Shown piece by piece: positions 19,619-29,385 of a stretch of 64,000 nucleotides of DNA (position 1 is its first letter; each line of letters starts with the position of its first letter). The stretch is from NCBI GenBank assembly GCA_030015575.1, contig JASDDO010000006.1, positions 319,162,361-319,226,360 of the forward strand, read 5' to 3'. The notes under the pieces were generated by a model. It searched no databases and was not told the origin of the DNA. It saw nothing but the letters and a program-made list of their open reading frames with translations. Both the position numbers and the translations under genes were made by a program. The stretch comes from Agapanthus africanus (Eukaryota > Streptophyta > Magnoliopsida > Asparagales > Amaryllidaceae).

Positions 19619-20156
19619 GTGGCTGTTTGGTTGCAGAATTTTGAAATTTGGATTCCCAAATGGTACAATTGAAAAAATCTGGATTGACTAATTTTGTGTT
19701 TGGTTGGTATTGAATTCCTAGTGTTGGATTTGTAGATCCTTGTGATGTTTGTTTGGTTGGGAAAAAATAAATGGGATTTGAATTTGAGGATTATAGAGAG
19801 AGATAGAGAGGCGGAATTTTTAATAACATAAAGTACGTGGGACCCACGTACTTTATGTTCTTAAAAATTCCGCCTCTCTATCTCTCTCTATAATCCTCAA
19901 ATTCAAATCCCATTTATTTTTTGAACAGCGTCAAATCCATAGTAATCCATAATTTTTCTTTTGGATTCAAGAATCCAAAAAAATGGTGGGTCTCTCACAA
20001 AAAGCAAACAAATCCAAAACAACCAAAATCCTACAACCAAACAAAGAATTCAAGAATCCAAACTTTTTTTTGGATTCAAGAATCCAAACTTTTTTTTTGG
20101 ATTCAAGAATCCAAACAGTGTCAAATCCATTTCTACTCGTGCAACTAAACAGCCCC
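19619..20156. mobile_element. Tourist/PIF-Harbinger-like MITE
   Basis: Ends GTGGCTGTTTGGTTGCA and the complement of GGGGCTGTTTAGTTGCA (15 of 17 match), flanked by TAA on both sides (19616-19618 and 20157-20159). These are the terminal and target features of Tourist-like MITEs. 538 bases. Internal parts include a 161-base palindrome and three copies of TTGGATTCAAGAATCCAA near the right end. No coding sequence. Confidence 0.75.
19762..19922. repeat. 161-base near-perfect palindrome inside the MITE
   Basis: Arms of 80 bases centred on A19842 in GTGGGACCCAC. One mismatch seen (TTAATAACA against TGTTCTTAA). Arms contain TATAGAGAGAGATAGAGAGG. A transcript would fold into one long hairpin. Confidence 0.9.
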
Positions 20157-20159
20157 TAA

Positions 20160-20409
20160 GTTTCCGCTTCATTAAAAAATTGCAAATCTTCCTAAATTAC
20201 CCCTTTCTTCATCTTCCTCTCTCTTACTTTAAGCTCCAGTCCTAACCGTCATTGTCTATCACTGTTGCTGCTACCTCGCCCTTTCCTAGCCTCTTCATTA
20301 TCCTCGTATTCATCTTCACCATCATCATCATCCAAATCCAAACCCAAACACCAGCCGCCACAACCCTCTTTTGTCGTCTTTGCCTCACCTAGTCTTTTCA
20401 TAATGTGAT
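20160..20409. other. Non-coding, unassigned
   Basis: Pyrimidine-rich, with CATCATCATCATCC. No ORF or recognised element. Confidence 0.4.
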
Positions 20410-23015
20410 TGTAACATTTCAGAAAATATAAAATATTGTTTTTGGAAATTTAATATTAAAATAATATATTTCGCGAAAACTATTCGATTTGCGAATAGGG
20501 ATTTTTCGTAAAATGGTATAAATATATACCAATATTTGGAAATTAATCGGAGATTAAAATGATTTATTTATTTTAATGATATTTATCGGATTTTTGGTCA
20601 AATCCGTATTTTTACATTTTTTTCATGACTTGTGCACCATGTCTTGTGCATGTTAAGTGTTGTATTTGTGACTTATGAGTTTGTGAGTGATGTAAATGAG
20701 AAAAGAAAAGAGAAAGGAAAAGAATAAAAAGGAAAAGAGAAAATAAGAGTTGAGTGTGAATAGAATAAAATTAGATGCCATGGTTAAAAATGCGATAAAA
20801 CAAAGAGATATTTGTTAGGAGAGTGAAAATAAGAGAGAGAGAGTGAGACTTAGCTGCCCAATCCCTTCATTCCCCATGGTTTTTCTTCATCTCCTCCATG
20901 CTCCTTCATTCCCCCACTACCTCGATGCCTCATCTCCAAATACTTTCCAAAACCCTATGCCATCTTCATTAAAAATATGCACAAACCTATTCTAAACCGT
21001 TTGAACCATTCAAGTTTGGATTTTGAAGACTTTGGGCAACTCAAGAATTTTCCTAGGTTGCTAAATCAGGTAATCCATACACTTGTAGATTTGTATTTGT
21101 ATTTATATATCATAGTTTAGTTAGAAATCAATTTAGTTAGGATATGTGATCTTAGAAATTCCAAATTGCTGTTAAGTGGTAAATAGAGATTTAGTGAGTG
21201 TTTTCAAGACCTTAGAGATTGCTTTGCTAGACCAGAAAAGAGAATAAAACCCGATACACGAAGTTAGAATTATTCCGTGTCGGTTTTGGAAACCTAAAGG
21301 CTTACAGAATATCTGGAGCTATCTGGGGTATTTCTAAGAAAATCAAGCAAGTCCATTGACCTAGATAAGCCACTAGAAGACCACCACAGAAACACGAACC
21401 CATTTCTCCCTTGTTAGACCGGCGAGGCCGGAATTTTGGGTAATGTCGCCGGACTTCCTATTGGCTTTGGTGATGTGGTTTTGCCTGTAGCTAACTTACC
21501 CTATAATATATCCCTTGTACTTGCTTGTTTAGTTCCCATTTACCTGGACTAAAATCTGGGAAGTACTTGAGTGTGTTTTGGTTATATTTTCCGATATGTG
21601 AATTCTTGGTTTTTATATTTGGAATGCGTGGTTTTTATATTTGGATTTGATTCCGTTGTTGGACGTTTGTACGTCAACGGACGAGAGTTGTTTGGTTGTT
21701 TTTGCATGCGTAGACTATAGGTTCTAATCTATAAGCAATCCGTGTGCCGTATCGGTTTTCGGATATTGATTTTAATAGTATTGCGATTGTGTATTGATTG
21801 TAGGTACCTTCGCGTGGTCTTCCGAGACGACGAAGTACATCGAGTTCGGCTAAGCGATGAGTTTAGCAAGTGAGTAGATTTATATCTACGGGGGAAGTCG
21901 GGTGGATGACGTATAGCACCCCCGCAACCATTGATATGAAAGATTGTGATATAAATTATAATTTGATTAAGGATATACTACGAGTTTAAGATAACCTGAT
22001 TATAAGATTGAGTAAGAGTTAGTAAGAGTTGATAAGATAAAAGTTGACACTAATAAATATATATTGACTTGAGAATATGATATAGGTATATAAGATAACA
22101 TGATGTGGGATATTGAGATGATAGATATAGATGACTCAGATTGATATATGAGAATATGAATGAGAAGTGAATCATGATAAGTATGGATTGAAAGATAACA
22201 AGATAGGATATGAGATCAAGATCGATAAACATGACACGAGATTGAGATTGAGGTGTTGTGAAATTAATAAGATATGGCGTTTATACAAATGCGATTTGAG
22301 ATATATGTGTATATATTTATAAGTAATATGCCGTATGAGACTTTAGATCCGTACCCTCATTATTGTATAGGTCGATAGATTCTCTATTCTGTTTGATGAC
22401 CCCCGTACGATGGATTACCGTATGCGATGCGATGTACCGGATGATTGATCCGCGCTAGTGAATTGAGAATGATGATCGATGATTATTGTCATATTGGATA
22501 TTATGAGGCGGGATCGCCGATATAAAGATTGCCACCTGAAACATACCCATTTATTGTTCATGTTGTGTAGGATATTACCCCTCGTGATGTACATACCACG
22601 TGTCGGTATTTAATATTATATGATATCAATTACTAGTACACCTGCACAATTACCGTTGATGCGCATGTTACACATACACATTTTTGCCGGTTTACACACA
22701 TTCTTCATCGGTAATTGCCATGCCACTTATACAGTAGAATTGCCATGGCTTTACACAGTAGAACTACCATATTATGAGATAAATCTGAAAAGTAAAAGTA
22801 CATTCATTGTTCAGTATTATCATTTGACATGCTTGGAAGATATACTTGATATGCTCATATTACTACTCTATGTTGCATACATCGTACTTATGGTTATATG
22901 TATTGAGATACTGTTTTTATGAGATCTCTGGATTTGAGAACCGTTGTATATTTCAAAGGAAATGGTGTATTGTTTTAAAAACCCGGTTTCTCTTGATATG
23001 ATATTTCGAGACTTC
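20410..23015 (+). repeat. 5' part of a Del/Tekay-like LTR, cut by Tat-C
   Basis: Begins TGTAACATTTCAGAAAA, a start seen in Del/Tekay-type LTRs, and stays non-coding to the exact start of the Tat-C LTR. Its right end (22840-22960) resembles 6930-7160 in the fragment left of Tat-B. It contains AG-rich tracts (20690-20850) and CACGTG (about 22598). Family placement rests on the termini only. Confidence 0.45.
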
Positions 23016-23471
23016 TGTTTCCCCCAATCAGAGCAAAGCTCTGTTTGAATTTCAAAAATTGAAGCAACGCTTCAGATTCCTTAAGCTGCGCGCAACGCGC
23101 CACGTGTCAAAAGCAGACACGCCAGCGCTGCGCCCAAGACAACGCACCCAATCAGAGCAAGGCTTTGTTTTAAAATAAAAATAAAGGAAGCAACGCTTCA
23201 GATGACTTGGGCTCTGAGCTGCGCGACACGTGTCAGCGCAGTTGCGCAGCGCACTGCGCTGCGCGACACGTGTCAAGCGCAGGTGCGCTTGCGCCAACTG
23301 TGCCAGAATTTAAACAATAAAATTTTGGAAAGATCTTTCTAATCTTGTTAAAACAAGAAAATTATCTTCTGTAAAACAGAAGCCTTAGGATCAAAGATCC
23401 AGCGGTGGGTAAACATCCCTAAATCAATTAGAGAAAAATCTCTTTAACTGATTTAACAAATCAATTGGCCC

Positions 23472-23478
23472 TATATAA
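23472..23478 (+). promoter_or_regulatory. LTR TATA box of Tat-C
   Basis: TATATAAAG, sitting in the loop of GGCC..GGCC. The 3' LTR copy has the same box at about 63873. Confidence 0.65.
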
Positions 23479-23920
23479 AGGCCCTTAGACTCCAAGTCTA
23501 AAACGCACAGAGATAGAGATACAGAGAGCTTTTCTAAAAAAAAACTTTGAGAAGAATTCAAAGAGAAAGAAAAAAGGTAAACCTTTGAATAAAAGAAGAA
23601 TTTCTTCTAAAAAGATCAATGATCTAAGAACATGATCAAGATCTTGGATAAAAAAAAAGAGAAAAAAGATCAAAAAAAAGATCTAATTGAAAAAAGATAA
23701 AACAGAAGTAATTTACTTCATTGATTTGATCTTTTGATCTATATAAAGGCATTGCCTTTTGATGAACCATCGGTTCTTGAATCTTGAGGTGGAACCTCTT
23801 TGGAACAAGAAAAACTTGTTTCTTTGATCTTAATTAGATCAAGATGCACTCTGCGCTATTGAACAGTGCCCTGCACTCTTAATTTGCGCTGTTGCGCTCT
23901 TGGATTGGCGCAAGTCACCA

Positions 23921-24151
23921 GAGCGCGCCACGTGTCAGCAGCGCACTAGCGCAGCGCACTGGCGCAGCGCACTGCGCTAACAGACTTGCGCTCAGCAGAG
24001 CGCGCCACGTGTCAGCAGCGCAATAGCGCAGCGTACTGGCGCAGCGCACTGCGCTAACAGACTTGCGCTCAGCAGAGCGCGCCACGTGTCAGCAGCGCAA
24101 TAGCGCAGCGTACTGGCGCAGCGCACTGCGCTAACAGACTTGCGCTCACCA
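23921..24151 (+). repeat. 77-bp tandem repeat with CACGTG, 3 units
   Basis: GAGCGCGCCACGTGTCAGCA recurs at 23921, 23998 and 24075, exactly 77 bases apart. Each is followed by GCGCAGCGCACTGCGC-type sequence. Confidence 0.9.
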
Positions 24152-25313
24152 GAGTGTGACACGTGTCACCTCCACATCAGTTTGCGCCTTGCGCTCCTCA
24201 ATCGGCGCAAAGCGCCTGACAGGCCACGTGGCGCGCTGTCAGACCATTGAATACTCTGCATTATTAAAGAAAAGGGATAGAGCCCAATTAAAAAGGCCTA
24301 ACAGGCCAAAATAAATGCTATGCATTTAATTAAAAAGCCCAATGCTGTGCATTATTTTAAAAAGGGGGCAGAGCCCAAGCAAAGGCCTAAACAGGCCAAT
24401 CATGAACAAAATGTTAAACATTTTCAAATGGACTTAACCCAATTCTGGCCGTAAGTCCTCAAATTAAATTGAACTGAGCACGACTGCTCTTTCAAATCAA
24501 TTTACACCCGGTTCAAGGGTACATCTCTGAACTCCTCTGATATTCGTCGTTGTAATCCCTCAACGTCGTCAGAGAGGTGATGGGTCCCGACAACCATACA
24601 TTGATACGGACTGTGGGGTCCTTAAACTTGTGGACTAATGCGTCCTTAAACCAATATTCGTCCCCAAAATGGGAATGATGGACCACCATGTCCCTAAACT
24701 GGAAATGGACCACTATGTCCCTAAACTGGTAATGAACTACTATGTCCCCAAACTAGAACAATAGAGCCCAAATTCTCTTTTGTCGGATCTAAACGATCCT
24801 GTTAAGCTGATCTTAGTCTCAAATTAAACTAACGTATCCTTAACAAACGTTTGAGTTGATCTTAGCCTTAAATATGGCTAACGTATCCTCAAACCAAAAC
24901 CCCAAACCCAAATCTAAGAAAATACGGATTTGGACTAATCCACGTCCTACGGGCGACGACATAAATTAGTCTCCGTATACAATCCACGGGCAACCACAAA
25001 CAAAACAAACACCCACGACACGAAGTGAACATCTGGAGAAGGAGAAAGTTGTTACCGCGATGCGGTAGCGTAATTAATTGCAGGGGCTTGCGCCTGCAGG
25101 GAAGAGCATCCCCACAATCAAAAACCCCTCAAGCGAGGGGGAATCTGACGAAGTCTGCTACATCGGCCGCATCCGTCTAAACCTTCGATACACGGTACCA
25201 TAAATCAACTTGGCATCTTCGGAGAGGTGGACGGATAAAACTAAATAGCATCTTCCCCGAATATCAGGCAAGACGTCTCTACGTCGCGCTGTCATTCGGA
25301 GGGGAACATATTC

Positions 25314-25331
25314 TGGCACGCCCGGTGGGAC
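25314..25331 (+). other. Primer-binding site of Tat-C
   Basis: TGGCACGCCCGGTGGGAC, five bases after the LTR. Confidence 0.8.
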
Positions 25332-25391
25332 CGTTTCCTCTTTCCACTCCACACTTCGTGTGTCGTGTTCGCGAACAAATCGCGGTTTGCT

Positions 25392-26548
25392 GTGGTTGCC
25401 TGTGGATTCGATGTACTTAGATTTGGTGTCTTGTTCCGTGCAGAAAACAGAAGATCAATAGCTTCAAACTGCACTACCTGCAACTGCAACTCTCACTCCG
25501 TCCTTGCTGGAGGAGTGACTTACGGGCCCCGAGCGGTCTCCTTTTTCTAGATGCCAGTGGAGCAGGTGACTCAAGCCACCACTGGACTATTCTTCGGGAC
25601 CATGCTCCCACCGATGAGCCTCAATACCCCAATGACGTCGCAAAAAGCTCTAAAGAAGTCGGTCTTTGATCGGCTTACAACTACGGCGGCCCCTCTCAAC
25701 GGGTCGCCCAGCTCCACTACCTCGATTTTTAACAGACTAGGCCAGAGCTCCAACGGGCCCATGAAGAAGCCTGCAATACCAGAAGGCGTTATCCCGAAGC
25801 GGATAACCAACCCTGCTCCCGTTTTAGGCGAAATCTTTGCTTCCCCTACTCGAAAGTCTGCTTTCGATCGGTTGGCCGTCCCCATTCAACGGACGTCGGT
25901 CTTTAAAAGGCTGATAACAGCGAATTCTGACCAACACAGGGGGCATGAGGAGGTCACCCCTGTGGCTGAACCAACACCATCCACGCGACATGTTCGCCGT
26001 CGTCACTGGCGCCGAGTACGGAAGGCTGGGGGCAGCTCTCCCTCTGGATTTACTCCACCAGCTCCAACGGTGGGGATCGATGCTGCTGTTCCAACCGAGA
26101 AAAGCTTTGAACTGCTCAACAAGGTGCGCAGAAACTCTCCTACTGCAGTGCTGAAGAGAACTCCTTCACCTGTGGGGAATGATATAGAGAAGAAGCTGGA
26201 GTAGCCCCCTCAGCGGCTGTCCTCTAAGATTTACAAAGTCTGGCGTCAAGTCCAAGACCCGGTTGTTGATCAAGACTACCTCCGCCGACAGAAAAAGATG
26301 AAGGTTCGGCAGGAGAAGGACTACTCTGTCAAGCCAGAAAAAGCAACAGCTGGCTGGGTGCCCACTGCAACAGCTCCCTCAACGTCAATCACTCAAAAGA
26401 AAAGGAGGACGCAAAAAGCCCCTGTGAACATGGCGAACCGTAAAAGCGCTGAGCACAAACGCCCCAAGTCTGGGGGCATGGTGGTCCATACTGTTTTTAT
26501 GGCTTCCGGAAAGGAGGAAGGCCGTGCTTCGACGGGTCACCGACCGCT
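25392..26548 (+). pseudogene. gag of Tat-C, part 1
   Basis: Matches the gag N-terminus of Tat-A and Tat-D. Both start codons kept there are lost here: ATG to GTG at 25392, and ATG to ATA in the second. It has repeated motifs KKSVFDRL, TSIFNRLG, KSAFDRLAV and TSVFKRL, then RHWRRVRKAGG and the HTVFMASGKEEGR block. Stops at 25548 and 26202 (TAG where sisters have CAG). It ends at GHRPL where Tat-D is inserted. Confidence 0.88.
26544..26548 (+). other. Target-site duplication, left (CCGCT)
   Basis: CCGCT immediately before the Tat-D LTR start TGTTTACCC; repeated at 56790-56794 after the LTR end. Confidence 0.95.
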
Positions 26549-27171
26549 TGTTTACCCTAATCAGAGCAAAGCTCTGCTTTGAAAATTTAAACTTTAATAA
26601 ATGAAGAAACGCTTCAGATCCTCTGCGCTGCGCGCAACGCGCCACGTGTCAGGTGTTGATGCGTCAGCACAGCGCCCAAGGCAGTGCGCCCAAGGCAGTG
26701 CGCCCAATCAGAGCTATCTAAAACAAAATTAAAGGAAGCAACGCTTCAGTTGCGCAAGCACTGCGCTGCGCGACATGTGTCAGCGCAGATGCGCTAGCGC
26801 AGTTGCGCTGTATTTTGCGCTGCGCGACACGTGTCAGCGCAGATGCGCTAGCGCTTTGCGCTGCGCTAGCGCTTTGCGCTGCGCGACACGTGTCAGCGCA
26901 GTTGGCTGCGCTTTGCGCTGCGCGACACGTATCAGCGCAGATGCGCGAGCGCAGTTGCGCTACGCTGTGCGATGCTTGACACGTGTCATGCGCTGGGGCG
27001 TTTGCGCCAAACAGAATTAAGATTTTAAAGAAATCTTTCTGTTCTTGTTAAAACAAGAAGATTTTCTTCTGTAAAACAGAAGCCCTTGGATCAAAGATCC
27101 AACGGTGGGAAAAATTCTCCAAATCACTCAAAGAAAGACCTCTTTAACTAATTTATGGGCACTATAAAAAG

Positions 27172-27179
27172 GACCCTAG
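27172..27179 (+). promoter_or_regulatory. LTR TATA box of Tat-D
   Basis: CTATAAAAAGG; the 3' LTR has the same at about 54648. Confidence 0.6.
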
Positions 27180-28189
27180 AGCTCAATTCAAAGGAATCAA
27201 TATTTTGTGAGAAATCAAAAATTTCAAACAGAGAGAACTCTGAAGAAATTTCAAGAAGAAGAAAAAGGTAAAAGACCTTTTAGATAGAAGAATTTCTTCT
27301 AATAGATCAATGATCTTTAATAAAAAAATAAAATAAAAATAGTGCTTTGCACTTATGAACCATTGGTTCTTTGGGATCAAGAAAAAACAAGAGAAACTTG
27401 TTTTCTTTGATCTAAATTAGATCAAGAAAACAAAAAGTGCTTTGCACTTCTTTTATGAACCTTTGGTTCTGGAATCTAAAAGATTCTCAAGTTAATAGTG
27501 CCTTGCACTTGTAAATCTGTACTGTTGCGCTCTTGGGTTGGCGCAAGCTACCAGAGAGCGCCACGTGTCAGCATCTGAACCACTTGCGCTATGCGCTTTA
27601 AGATAGAGTTTTGCTCTCTAAGATTGGCGCAACTCACCAGAGCGCGCCACGTGTCAACAGCGCAAGCGTAGCGCACTAGCGCAGCGCACTGTGCTTGCAT
27701 GACACGTGTCATCACCACAAGCGCTTGTGCTCTTTGATTGGCGCAAAGCGCCTGAAAAATGGAATGCATTTCTTATTCTAAAGGGCCAGGCCCAAGTCAA
27801 AAAGACCTAACATGCCAAAATAAATTGCAAAGCAATAAAAGGGGCAGAGCCCAAATAAAATTGATGCTCTGCATCATTTATAAAGGGCAGAGCCCAAGTA
27901 AAATCGGTGCTCTGCATCATTTATAAAATGAGCAGAGCCCAAAAAAAATTGATGCTCTGCATCCTTTATGGGCAGAGCCCAAATAAAAACAAATAAAGGT
28001 GTTGAACTTTTTTCAACTGGACTTAGCCCAATCATGGCCATAAGTTCTCAAATTAAATTGACTGAGCAAGACTGCTCTCCTAAATCAATTTACATCCGGT
28101 TCAAGGGTACATCTCTGAACTCCTCTGACACCTATCGTTGTAATCCTTCAACGACGTCAGAGAGGCGACGGGTCCCGACAACCATACAT

Positions 28190-28510
28190 CAACATGGACT
28201 GTGGGGTTCTTAAACTCATGTACTCATGCGTCCTTAAACTAAAACACGGACTGTGGGGTCCTTAAACCTGCACACTTATGCGTCCTTAAACTAAAACACG
28301 GACTGTGGGGTCCTTAAACCCGCGGACTTATGCGTCCTTAAACTAAAACACGGACTGTGGGGTCCTTAAACCCACAGACTTATGCGTCCTTAAACTACCT
28401 ATGGACCACCATGTCCCTAAACTGGAATATGGACCACCACGTCCCTAAACTACCAATGGACCGCAATGTCCCTAAACTACCTATGGACCACTACGTCCCT
28501 AAACTGGAAC
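28190..28510 (+). repeat. 52-bp and about 30-bp tandem repeats in the Tat-D LTR
   Basis: ACGGACTGTGGGGTCCTTAA recurs at 28246, 28298 and 28350 (52-base period). From 28400 shorter units GGACCACCATGTCCCTAAAC follow. Each has GGAC..GTCC inverted arms. The 3' LTR has the same array at 55670-55990 with one shortened unit. Confidence 0.85.
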
Positions 28511-29306
28511 AATAGAGCTCCCAAATGCTCTTTTGTCGGATCTAAACGATCCCGTTTAAGTTGATCCTAGCCTCAAATATGGCTAATGTATCCTTAAACA
28601 TTCAAACAGACTTTAGTCCCAAATTGGACTATAAGACCCCCAATCAACTTTGGTTCAAGGGTACATCTCCGAACTCCTCTGACACATGTCGTTGTAATCC
28701 TTCAACGTCGTCAGTGAGGTGACGGGTCCCGACGGCCATATATTAAATGGACCACTACGTCCTTAAACTGGAAATGGATCTAGACGATCCCGTTAAGTTG
28801 ATGTTAGTCTCAAATCAGACTAACGTATCCTTAACGAACGTTTAAGTTGATCTTAGCCTCAAATGCGGCTAACGTATCCTTAAACTAAAAACACAAAACC
28901 CAAATCTAAGTAAATACGGATTTGGACTAATCCACGTCCTACGGGCGACGGCATTACTCAGTCTCCGTATACAATCCACGGGCAGCCACAAACAAAATAA
29001 ACACCCACGACACGAAGTGAAATTCTGGAGAAGGAGAAAGTTGTTACCGCGATGCGGTAGCGTAATTAACTGCAGGGGCTTGCGCCTGCAGGGAAGAGCG
29101 TCCCCACAATCAAAAACCCCTCAAGCGAGGGGGAATCTGACGAAGTCTGCTACATCGGCCGCATCCGTCTAAACCTCCAATACACGGTGCCATAAATCAA
29201 CTTGGTATCTTCGGAGAGGTGGACGGATAAAACCATATAGCATCTGCCCGAACCTCAGGCATAGACGTCCTCGCGTCGCGGCCGCCGTTCGGAGGGGAAC
29301 AGATTC

Positions 29307-29324
29307 TGGCACGCCCGGTGGGAC
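29307..29324 (+). other. Primer-binding site of Tat-D
   Basis: TGGCACGCCCGGTGGGAC, five bases after the LTR. Confidence 0.8.
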
Positions 29325-29385
29325 CTTTTCCTCTTTCCACTCCACACTTCGTGTGTTGTCTTCACAAACGAATCGCGGTTTGTTA

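Larger units (their letters stand above)
23016..25308 (+). repeat. 5' LTR of Tat-C
   Basis: 2293 bases, TGTTTCCCCC to GGGGAACA. The start matches 63410 almost base for base. U3 is about 450 bases, R-U5 about 1.8 kb. It is packed with short hairpins after the TATA box: TTAGACTCCAAGTCTAA (23485-23501), GAAGTAATTTACTTC (23705-23719), AAGGCATTGCCTT (23746-23758), GAACCATCGGTTC (23764-23776) and GAGGTGGAACCTC (23786-23798). Confidence 0.92.
23016..26548 (+). mobile_element. Tat-C (outer element), left part
   Basis: 5' LTR, PBS and the first third of gag. Interrupted after base 26548 by Tat-D. The gag reading continues at 56795, and CCGCT is duplicated at the joint. The 3' LTR begins at 63410. Confidence 0.92.
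26549..29301 (+). repeat. 5' LTR of Tat-D
   Basis: TGTTTACCC to GGGGAACA. Similar to 54125-56789 at roughly 97% by eye, plus small indels. U3 has repeated CGCGACACGTGTCAGCGCAG units (26760-26990). R-U5 holds hairpins such as AGTGCTTTGCACT (27341-27353), GAACCATTGGTTC (27357-27369), GATGCTCTGCATC (27863-27875), TACCGCGATGCGGTA (29045-29059) and CCCCTCAAGCGAGGGG (29117-29132). A paired module TTAGTC..GACTAA (28804-28823) is followed by TTAGCC..GGCTAA (28853-28871). Confidence 0.95.

Noticed and set aside
20160-20409. Possible host exon (pyrimidine-rich, CATCATCATCATCC)
   Set aside because: No open frame of meaningful length and no splice pattern.
26775-27020. 81-codon Cys/Arg-rich ORF
   Set aside because: Translation of CGCTGCGCGACACGTGTCAG-type LTR repeats.
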